A DNA stretch of 64,000 nt, taken from contig CM073547.1 of assembly GCA_037074615.1 (NCBI GenBank), positions 17,948,501 to 18,012,500 of the forward strand. The letters are read 5' to 3'. Under the pieces are notes generated by a model. It was given only the letters and a program-made list of their open reading frames with translations. It had not been told where the DNA came from and did no database searches. Position 1 is the first letter of the stretch. Every line of letters starts with the position of its first letter. The position numbers and the translations under genes are program-made. Shown piece after piece: positions 45,901-56,600 of the stretch. The stretch comes from Leucaena leucocephala (lineage: Eukaryota > Streptophyta > Magnoliopsida > Fabales > Fabaceae).

Positions 45901-47575
45901 GTCCAGGTATGGCTCAAGCATTTGGGGGCTCCACTAATCAGGAATAAGTTAGGCCTTGTTCGATTCCTTATTCCCAGAACAATATTTTTGTTTTTAAAAA
46001 AATTAAAAAAAACTTGATAATTAGTTTTTAGTTAAGTGTTTTGCAGAACAAAAAAATAGCAATATGTTTTAAAAATTTAAAAAAATCAGAACAACTCTTA
46101 CCTGTTTTGTTATTTTTAGTTCTGTGGAATTGGCAAAAAGCGGACAGCAAGTGTTTTTTGGAACAATCATCCAAACAGATTTTTTTTTTCTTCCCAAAAC
46201 TTGTTCTGAAAAGTAACTTCATAAAACTACTCTAAGAACATAAAAATTACAAAAAGAATCAAACAAGGCCTTAGTTTCCGTTTTATATTCATTTTAAAAA
46301 TTAAAAAGCAACCCCTCCTTGATCCATTTATCTTTCCTCTTTTCTTCTTAATTTTGTTCTTGTTCTGAGACAAGTTTCACATGAAACTAACGAAAGCATT
46401 TTGGTCCACATCAAAAATTCTTGTGAAAAGCCCTGCAAGGATATAGAACAAGGACAGCATGCATGACATAAGCGAAAGGAATATAGCACCAAGCTGATTC
46501 CCAGGAGAAAACGCAACAAACATACAGCATGATTTTGATGACAATTCAAGACGAAAGGCATGAGAAATTTTCACTGTCTAAGATTCTAAGCATATCTTAC
46601 TGTATTCCAATACTGGGCTTACAGGTACCATTTGTGCAAGTTGCCTGACGTCCATTAACACCATTGCTAGCTATTGCCCCTCGGTCCAAATAGTTCAACA
46701 AGTTTATCACACAAAATATAACAAGTAACCTGCAAAACAAGATGAAGGAATTTTAAAATTCAACCATAAAGTTTAAAAAACTTAACCTTTCTAGTTGAAA
46801 GCAATAAATAAAACTATTTAAATCATTTTCAACAGAATTTGAAAGAAGAACAATATGGTAGCTGTGTTACGAAATTCCATGTAGGAAGGAATGAAATGAA
46901 GTTGCTTATATTGAAACGGCCATCATACTGAGAAAACTAGAATGATACATTAAAGATAATAATTAATTACAAAAAATATTTCTTTTTGTCCAATCATTTT
47001 CTTACGAGCACCAATGAAGGGAAACTTCAAAAGGCCTGTTTAAGAACTGAAGCCAACCATTGGTTTTATGATTAATTTCTTATCCCAGTTAGGTGCAAAA
47101 CTCTAAGAAAAAAAAAATATACCATATCAGCGTATCGGTATCTACAAGCAAATAAAAAATCATTTCACAGCTTCCTTTCTGTACCAATACAAAGACATTC
47201 AAACTCTAATAACTAAAAAAAACAGAGGTAAAGATATTTTCTGTTAAAAAAGACACACACACACAAACCCACCTACATAAAACAATTAAACTTTAAGCAA
47301 AAAAAACAAAAAACATGTAATGCACTTGACCAAAATCATAACTTGTTATCCACAAGTAAATAACAAAAAATTCAATTAAAAAAAAAACAGAATCTAGTTC
47401 ACAGACCCACTCTGTTGGAGAACAGATCTAGCGAAAGTGCAGAATTTTACCTCTTGGGAGTAAACCATGAAGGTGTAGTGTTAATGGATGGAACTATTGT
47501 CATCTCTGCTTCGAAGGGAGACTTCAGCTCAGGGGATAGCTTCGGCTTTTCTTCTTCTTCCCCAAGAGATGCCAT
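39911..47575 (-). CDS. Spinster-like MFS transporter (16 exons, 542 aa)
   Basis: A member of the plant spinster homologues, 12-helix major-facilitator proteins annotated as probable sphingolipid transporters; the substrate in plants is unproven. Exons, in order: 47,451-47,575; 46,601-46,729; 45,240-45,341; 44,418-44,522; 44,229-44,304; 44,062-44,136; 43,834-43,936; 43,695-43,757; 43,082-43,154; 42,704-42,801; 42,139-42,215; 41,851-41,964; 41,124-41,243; 40,914-41,042; 40,316-40,394; 39,911-40,071. The joined frame is open. A 42-residue acidic N-tail precedes helix 1 (LLVIFCVINLLNYLDRGAIA), with the family signature NYLDRGAIASNGVNG. GVGEASFISLAAPFIDD and FYMCIPSGFAVGYVYGG are equally typical. 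Residues about 240-290 form the long charged central loop. The C-tail is hydrophilic. The exon 8 donor (GTTCAAG|GTGCTT) is chosen because it alone keeps the frame into exon 9. Introns hold three MITEs and a SINE. Confidence 0.93.
42320..42598. mobile_element. MITE with about 80-bp inverted repeats
   Basis: It lies in intron 10 of the spinster-like gene. It starts TAGGCAAAAGTATATCTTTG and ends with the complement (ACAAATACACTTTTGCCTA). Pairing extends imperfectly for about 80 bases (TTTGGTCCTTTARTTTTATAAAA on both arms). Long arms suggest a Mutator-like origin. No duplication could be fixed. Confidence 0.8.
43320..43497 (-). mobile_element. Au-like SINE with 13-bp target-site duplication
   Basis: It lies in intron 8 of the spinster-like gene. 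On the minus strand it begins with GAGCCTTGGTGC, keeps the region TGTTGCCATGTGACC before the B-box side, and ends with the body typical of Au SINEs (GGTAGGGTTTAGGGAAGG on the + strand). TGGTAATGTACTA is repeated perfectly at 43,320-43,332 and 43,485-43,497. Confidence 0.88.
45399..45658. mobile_element. Stowaway-like MITE
   Basis: It lies in intron 2 of the spinster-like gene. The element 45,401-45,656 begins CTCCTCCAGTCCTTAATATA and ends with its complement (TATATTAAGGAATGGAGAAG), with TA on both sides. Same family as 27,465-27,728. Confidence 0.88.
45949..46273. mobile_element. PIF/Harbinger-like (Tourist-type) MITE
   Basis: It lies in intron 2 of the spinster-like gene. The element 45,952-46,270 begins GGCCTTGTTCGATTCCTTAT and ends with the complement (AGAATCAAACAAGGCC). 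Both flanks are TTA, the 3-bp duplication of this superfamily. Confidence 0.85.
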
Positions 47576-49955
47576 TACAGTCTGCAATTTGAAGCAATTG
47601 GGAGTGTACAGACTCCAATGATTGATACAGAATGAAGAGAGAGGCGTAGCTCTTCCACCAAATAGAGTAGGCCCTGCTTTCTTGACGTTTTCTTCTCGTC
47701 ACCTTTATTGTTCAAAAGAAATATTTTTTGGCTTTCTTTTGCGTCCCCTCTTTTGCTTTATCTTACTTTCTCTTGCTTTTCACTTAAATAGGTTTCTTCC
47801 CAACAGGAACATTGAAACAGTACTTTTTCCTGAACGAGTCATGGCTTGTTGGTCAAAAGGAAAAAAGATTGAATTTTTGGTGTCCCTGTGAGTTGTCCGT
47901 CTCTGTATTTTTCTTCGACCTTGGCCTTTTAACAGAGAATCAGAGAGAACATTTGATGCTTTCTTTTTTTGCCATGCTTTTTGGTTGAGAGGATCTAAAA
48001 ATTAAAATAGATGATGTTTATGCTTATGGCATGAAAACTTCCATGCATGTTTATTTTAGTTTTTGTTTTTATCATCACTCTATTCAGCAAACAATTTGAT
48101 TCAGACATTTTCAGGGAATAAATTCCCCATCCAAACTATCGAACAAAATTATAGCTCATAGTTATTCACTATAAAACATAAATTAAATAAATTAAAATAA
48201 TCATCTCAACATATTTTATTAAGAGTCATATTTATATCAAATTCCTTAAATTTATTTCTTCAAGTTCTCGTTTTATTCAAACATGTTTAAATTAAATTAA
48301 GATATTAAAATTAATAGGATGGTGGCGAAGTGAGATCATAAAACTTATGAAATATATTAAAGGAATTTGATGTAAGTTTCCCCTTTTATTAAAGTTGTAT
48401 TACAAGCTTTTCATTTACAAACAATAAATTGTATAAAACCAAAATTATCTGATGAGTATTATTTATTTACTATTAATTTACATGACAATAATATCAATAT
48501 AAAATCAACCTTTAATTTATTAATTATACGGATATCTTTTTTATTTTAAAAACTCATATGGATCTCCTGTATATTATAATACATGTTATACTAACCTCTT
48601 TTATATATATATATATATATATATGATATTCAATTTCTATCTACCTGAATTATTAGTTGACCGTTAATTTTAACTCTCTTTTTTTTTTACTAAAAATGCC
48701 CTTTTTATCATAAGAATTAATAAACATTTATATTCCCAAAAAAATTATACAACCAAAAAGTACTCGTAGTACATGGATTTTCAGAATTTTTAATATTTTA
48801 TAAAATTTATTGCAAAATATAATTTTAATTATTCATCATATTTTTAAATTTATTTTTTATTTCTTTTAAATAGATAAAAAATATATCAAACGCATATTTT
48901 TATTCACCATAAATTATAAATGATGTAAGTTTTAGAGGTTGTGAAAATTATTTAAATTTATAATTAAAATTTTTAAACATATTTTTCTACAAACATTTAT
49001 AAACACATCTAGTGAAGTCTATATTTATTTAAAGAATTAATTAAATTTTCAATCAAATTGGATGTTTATGTTAACTGAATTACTTAAACTTAGACTAAAG
49101 CCGTTAAGCAAATAACCATTTATAAAATTAAGGAAAAGAAATAATATATATGAAAATATTAAGCTGGTTTGTTTATTTCTTTTCCGAGATTCATAGGCAA
49201 AGATAATAATATATAATTAGGATTTATTATAAAGGTATAATAGTAATTAAATTTATTTTAATATAAAGTTTAATTAAAAATTATGTTTGTAGAATCTTTT
49301 GAGAATATTCTTAATTGTGTTAATAGATTGGATCAAATTGTATGTTTTTAAAATAGAAGAGAGGTCCGTATAATTAAGATATGACTGAAGGGTGGTCAAT
49401 ATATTTTACTCTAAAATCAATTTAACTATTTGTTTCATTATTGATCCAAATATAAAATGAAATAAAATATTCAATTTTTTTGAGAAAATTATAAAGAAAT
49501 CCCAAATAGAAAATTAATTATTGATATATCCTAACTGTGGCAAAATACCACAAAATGGCATATAAATACCATAGGTTGATCGTTAATATAAAGAGGAGCT
49601 ATCAATAATTAAATTCTTTACTTAAGACTTCTATGTTATTTTCCCTCTTTTTTGGGGACCAATTAATTAAAATTATATTATCATTTTTAATATATAAAAA
49701 CTTATTTTCAATTTCATCCCCTTAAAAAAGTTTGTTTTAGAATCAAATGGGATCTAAAACAAAGTTTTATTTATAATGTATGCACCACGCGCGCGCCCAC
49801 ACACATGTATATATATATATATATGAGAGAGAGTATAATTATAATTATATCAATATCATGGTAAATTTGGTTTGCTTTTTATTTTATATTAAATTATAAT
49901 ATCAGAATAATATATTGTAAAACTTCTGTATTCACACACTCTTAACTTCATCTGG

Positions 49956-49991
<36 letters not shown>

Positions 49992-50653
49992 TTCTACATC
50001 AGTAAAAAGAGACACACACATAGTACTTGGTCATGAATTATTTGAGGATCCTTCTCAGCCAAACAACTATTTCAAAGTGAAGTTGCCATATCATAATGTT
50101 AAAGAACAAATAGTCAACAGTTTCTGAAATTAACCCTCAAGTAGAAGACAAATAGCTAAAAGATTGCTTGTTATGCAATCATTTGAGGTTATACAAAGCA
50201 TTGTAATCGAAAGAAATTAATTTCATCATGTTATATAACTATACATTATGTGGTTTTTAAAGAATTGAAATGGTAGGAGATGAGAACACGGTAGAGGGAG
50301 AGACAAGAGAGGGATGGGGTGAGGGGCAATTTGGTATGAAAATGTTCAATCCCAGGACTGATTTTCCAATACCAGGGTAGTGGTACTAAGTAATCCCATG
50401 AAAAGTGGTATTGTACAGTCCCAGGATTGCTGAAGTTGTCATGCCAAACATGATAAAATGGACAATCACAGCACCACTCCTAGTACCAACCCCCCAATAC
50501 CTCGTACCAGACAGGGCCTAAAGATCCTGTCCTACAAGCTCTCTAGAACTCCCAAAGTTTCCTATACATATATGGTCAGAGTCTGTAAAAAGAATTCAAC
50601 ACTATGCTACTGGGTTAGAGAATTAAAATTATTGGGAAGAATCCCTAGAAGCT
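47576..50653. other. Spacer between spinster-like gene and KEA3
   Basis: The first few hundred bases should hold the promoter and 5' leader of the spinster-like gene. The rest is AT-rich with (TA)n runs near 48,603-48,624, 49,808-49,824 and 49,957-49,987. A possible Tourist-like MITE lies at 50,325-50,517 (ends GGGGCAATTTGGTATGA and the complement of GGCCCTGTCTGGTACGA), with flanks TGA and TAA. The KEA3 3' UTR must end within the right part. No other gene seen. Confidence 0.6.
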
Positions 50654-53600
50654 TTAGGGTTCCTCAATGGTTGTGTGGCAAGGAGTTGTTGATGGATCCA
50701 CCAGAATCTTCTCTCCCACATCTTGAGAACTATTCACCATGCTTTCTTCGGTACCTTGTTTTCTACACAAAACGCCATTTCCTTCTGAACTCACTGATTG
50801 ATTGAGTTCATGATCCCGGTTTTCGGAGTCTATTTCCATCTGACTTCTAGACGTGGAAGAATGATCTCTCTGGTTCAATTCTGAAAATTCATATTCTGGG
50901 GAAGTTGTTGATGCCGAGTCGCGAGCCTCAATCATATCAGTTACTCTCACCTTACAATGGAAAGGTATCAGTTTCTTCTTGTATTAACATATGTCAATAT
51001 GGCCATGACATTGTAAGAAACACTTTTAATTAAGCAAGAGTAATGCAAGATACAAGATAGTTCATGATTATCTAGAATCTAGTTCTCAAAAGGGAACATA
51101 AGTGTTCATGGCAATTCATCAGTAGTTTGGGGGTAAAATAACGAATTGGTCATGCCTGAGTCTTGTGTGTAATATTTTACCCAGTAATCCTTGTAATGCA
51201 ATAACAAATCATGCCAAAAATAACATTCAATGATAAACATGATCTTTTGGTTAGATGTTCCTAAGCTCATATGTTCATGTTATCTTTTACCCAAGCCAAA
51301 AACATTTTGATTAGAAATTATATTCCCTCTGGCCCTAAGTGTATGAGCTAGTTGAGGGATTTTTTTTATCTTAAATATAAGACCTTAATCTACTTTACCT
51401 CCCAAATTTATATTTTTTCCCCCGAGCTATCTCTATTAATTGCACATATTAAAAGGATTTTTAACAATGAGGTAATGATTAAAAGGGTATTTTAGGAAAA
51501 CTAATACACGTTATAAATAACTAAATTAATTTCATTAATATCTATAAATTAGTTATTTAACTCTTATATTTAGAGATGAAGGGAGTAATACTCTTGGCCT
51601 CTATTGATAGATTAGACTTGGCTTCAAGCGTCTCATACTTCCAAATGAAACCATTCAAAAGTCCTCCCTGTCCCCGTTTGGTAGGAGGGAGGATTGGCAG
51701 GGAAAGGGAATGTGTGAGGGAAAAGAAGTTCTCTCTTGTTTGGTATGTGTCAACCAGGTTTCCTTGAGAAACAATTCCCTCATTTAAGGGAAAGAGGAAG
51801 CCTCTCATTTAGGTAAAGGAAACACAGTACCATCATTCAATGAACATGATTCCATCTCTTTCCCAACCATACTGTAGAGATATTATAGCGATATTATAGG
51901 ATATGTAATATCCTGTAATTAGTACATAATATTCTGTATTTAGTATAGAGGATACGATATGATATTATAGTATTATTAACTAGGGTTACCTATTGTATAT
52001 AAATAGCCCTCAGCACATCAATAATATTCAAACATTCTACAAATCCTTTCTCTCTGAATCAACACGATATCAGAGCTTTAAAGTTTAGGTGCACGTCGGG
52101 CAATTTTTGGCGTCAGTTTCCTGCTGTTCTTTAGTCTCTGTTCTGACAGCACTGTTCACCGCCGCTGCGCCACATTTTCCAACGTCAGGCCACGACATGC
52201 GCCAGCCAGGGACAATCACACAGTCCCAATCGGCATTTTCCCAAAATTTCGTGGCCGTCTGAGCAGCGCGTGAGCTTCACGAGCCACCGTCAGTTTTGCC
52301 AGAAATTTCACGTACCGGTGCGTGAGGCCATCTCCGGTGACCTTTTCCGACGGCGATTAACTCCTTTGGGCTCGACTCGTCTTCCTTAGCATACCCCTGA
52401 AGTTTCGTGCCCTAGTTTTGACTGTCACATACTGGGTCTTTTGTCTCTGATCCGTATTTTCTAGCGGCAGATTTGCTGTTTCTGATTCCAAATCAGTTTG
52501 TTTGTTGTGGTGATTTTATTTGACCCCTGGAGTGGTCTTTCTCTACTGGTTTGAACACATTCGTTCTTACGAGGCTCCCAGTGAAGCAACGGTAATCCAG
52601 TTCTTTTGACTAATCATTGTTTGGTTGATTTTATTAACACTAATCTGTTTTGGATGCTGTAACTAAGTCTACAACAGTTTCTGACATGGTTCCAGTAGTC
52701 ACTAAGATTACAGAATACAAGTTAACCTGAAAAAATTACCTAGATTGGAGTAAATCTATTCGTATTTACTTCCGAAGTATTGAGAAGGAATATCACTTGA
52801 CCGATGACCCTCCAGAAGCAAAAGATCCCTCTCGCAAGTCATGGTTAAGGGATGATGCACGGCTTCTCTTACAAATTCGTAATTCTATTGACAGTGAGAT
52901 CATGCCCTCTATTACTCACTGTGAATTTGTTAAGGAACTAATGGACTACTTGGCATTCTTATACTCCGGCAAGAATAATATTTCTCGAATATATGAGGTT
53001 TGCAGGTCTTTCCATCGCGCAGAGATGTCGGATGATCGTCCTCTTACAGCCTTCTTTATGGATTTCAAAGGAATGTATGAAGAACTCAATGTCCTCATGC
53101 CTATTTCTGATGAGAGAAAGGTCAATGTGTCTCACCGAGAGCAGATGGCTACCATGAGTTTTCTTACTGCACTTCCGTCTTGATATGCGGCTGCTCGTTC
53201 TCAAATTTTATCTGGGGCTCATCTCCCTTCTCTTGAAGAAGCCTTCTCTCGTGTATTGAGAATTGAACAAATCTCTTCACCAGCTTCTACTGTGCCTACT
53301 AGCGCCTTGCTCAGTCGTGGTCAGAATAATACTCGTGGATCACTTAATCCTCGTGGTTCTACACCAGGGGGTTCTAATCAGGAGTCAAAAGATGTGATTT
53401 GTTACTACTGTAAGGAACCTGGTCATACGAAACGTACGTGCCGTAAACTCCAGAACAAACAAAATCGACAGAATTCTGCACATGTGGCCACGACTGCTAA
53501 TGACACAGTTACCATTTCTGCTACTGAATATGTTCAATTGAAGTCTAGCAATCCTCCTGCTAGTGCTGCTATTACAACAGGTAATGAGGCCACTGGCCTT

Positions 53601-56600
53601 GTCTCTTCTTCCTCCAAATGGATCATAGACTCTGGTACTACTGACCACATAACAAGTAACCGCTATCTCTTCTCTACTTATAATTCTTATGCCAACCCTT
53701 CTAGCATTACCATTGCGGACGGTTCCCAATCCCGTGTCCTTGGTTCAGGCACAGTTAAACCTACCTCTTCTATTCATTTGGAGTATGTGCTTAATGTCCC
53801 TAACCTTGCTTTTAACCTTTTATCTCCTAGTAAACTTACTCGTCAATTAAACTGTTGGGTCTCACTTTTCCCTGATCATTGCTTGATACAAGATCTTTTG
53901 ACGAAGAAGATTATTGGTAGAGGTTATGAATCTAGCGGTCATTACTTACTTGATGATCAGGGGTCGCGTGCGGTAGCTTGTGCTGGTGGTATCACTCCTT
54001 TTGAAATCCATTGTCATTTGGGTCATTTATCTTTATCATTGTTGAAAAAGGTTTATCCTCAGTTTCAGCATTTGTTGTCTTTAGAATGTGAGTCATGTCA
54101 GTTTGCAAAATATCACCGTCTTCCTTTAGTTTCTCGAGTCAATAAACGAGCTTCGTCTCCTTTTGAGTTAGTGCACTCTGATGTTTGAGGTCCATGTCCA
54201 GTTGAATCCAAAGCTGGTTTCAAGTACTTTGTTACATTTGTGGATGATTATTCCCATACTACTTGGTTATATTTAATGAAAAATCGTTCTGAGTTGTTCT
54301 CTCATTTTTGTGCCTTTACTGCTGAAATTAAGAATCAATTCAATATGTCTATTCAAACTTTGCGCAGTGATAATGCTAAAGAATATTTCTCTGAATCATC
54401 TTGCTCTTTTATGCTTCAACACGGCATTCTCCACCAATCCTCTTGTGTGGATACACCAGCTCAAAATGGCATTGCTGAAAGAAAAAATCGTCACCTTTTA
54501 GAGGTAGCCCGTGCCCTTCTATTTCAAATGAATGTTCCTAAATCTTTTTGAGCCAATACGATCTCCACTGCGTGTTTTCTTATTAATCGTATGCCTTCCT
54601 CTGTTCTTGATGGTCACATTCCCTACACTACTCTCTTCCCTTCCAAACCTTTGTTTCCCATTGCCCCTAAGATTTTTGGATGCGTGTGTTTTGTTCGAGA
54701 TGTGCGTCCGAGTGTCTCTAAATTGGATCCTAAGTCTCTGAAGTGTGTCTTCCTTGGTCACTCTCATGTTCAGAAAGGTTATAGGTGTTTCTCTCCGTCT
54801 CTTAATCGTTACATGGTCTCTGCTGATGTTACTTTTCAGGAATCTGTTCCTTATTTTGCTTCTACCACTTCAGCTCATGTTTCTTTACCTATGGAGGAGG
54901 ATACTCTTCTGGTATACTCTGTTCTTCCCTCACCATCACTAGCCCCAACTACCGTAATGGCACCTGGTCAACCGCCTTTGTCTTGGGTTTATACCAGACG
55001 TTTGAAGGACACAATCACTGCTGTTATGCCAGATTCTACCCTGCCACTATCTACTTCTTCATCAGATCCTGCGACGAGTATTCCTCCTTCTGAGCCTGAT
55101 TCGGTCCCTACCTTTGAGACCCCTCCTGTTCTTGATCCAGCTCCAGATCCCTCCCTCGATCTGCCTATTGCTCTTTGCAAAGGTAAACGCACTTGTACCT
55201 ATCCTATTTCTTCATTTGTTTCCTATGACCACCTCTCCTCTTCTTCTCGTGCTTTCGTTGCCTCTTTAGACACTATTTTCTTCCCTCAATCCCTTTCTGA
55301 GGCCTTGTTGCACCTGGGTTGGCGTACTGCTATGGAAGAGGAGATGGCGGCCCTTGATCGTGCCGATACGTGGTCCTTGGTTGATTTACCGGCAGGAAAG
55401 AAAGCCATTGGGTGTAAATGGGTGTTAACCCCCAAAACTAAGGCTGATGGCACTCTTGAACGTCTTAAAGCTCGTCTTGTTGCTAAAGGTTATGCTCAGA
55501 AGTATGGTGTTGACTATTCTGAGACTTTTTCTCCCGCGGCCAAACTCTCCTCTGTTCGACTCTTTATCTCTCTGGCTACTACTTATGGTTGGGATCTCTC
55601 TCAGTTGGATATCAAAAATGCCTTCTTACATGGTGATCTTCTTGAAGAAGTGTATATGGAGCAACCACCTGGGTTTGTTGCTCAGGGGGAGCATGGTAAA
55701 ATGTGTCATCTTAAGAGATCTTTATACGGGTTGAAACAAAGCCCTCGGGCATGGTTTGAAAGATTTAGTACTGTCGTGAAAGACTTTGGCTTGTGCCAGA
55801 GTAAGTGATCATTCGGTATTCTATCAGAGAACAAGTGCTGGTATAATCCTACTGGTTGTGTATGTCAATGACATTGTGATTACAGGGAGCGATACCTCAG
55901 GGATTTCATCACTCAAATCCTTAACTCCCATTTTCAGACGAAGGATCTGGGTTCATTAAAGTACTTCTTGGGAATTGAAGTTATGAGGAGCAGGAAGGGA
56001 ATCTTATTGACTCAGAGAAAATACGTTCTTGATATGCTGAAAGAAACTGGTAAACTTGGAGCTGCCCCAACTAGCTTTCCTATGGTTTATAATCCGCTGC
56101 TTGATGCTGATGGTAGTATACAATATGAAAATCCCATTGAAGCTGCTAAGAGCAAGTTGTTCGAGAACCTAGAGAGGTACAAAAGATTAATTGGCAAATT
56201 GAATTATCTTACAGTTACTCGCCCTGACATCACTTATCTAGTGAGTGTTCTTAGCCAATTTATGGTCTCTTCAACTATTCGACAATGGGAAGCCTTATAA
56301 CATGTGTTACACTATTTGAAGGGATCTCCAGGTCGTGAGATATTGTACAAGAGTCATGGTCATATAGATATTGAGTGCTTTTGTGATGCTGATCATGGTG
56401 GATCAAAGCCACAAGACGGTCTACTACCGGCTACTATGTCTTCGTCGGAGGAAATTTGGTATCTTGGAAAAGTAAGAAACAAAATGTAGTGTCATGGTCA
56501 AATGCAGAAGCGGAATACAAGGCCATGGCACAATCTGTATGTGAGATAGTTTGGATATATCAATTAATGAAGGAAGTGGGCTTTAAAACCTCATTACCAG

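Noticed and set aside
46028..46235. Overlapping 64-codon ORFs on both strands
   Set aside because: They lie in the inverted-repeat body of a Tourist-like MITE.
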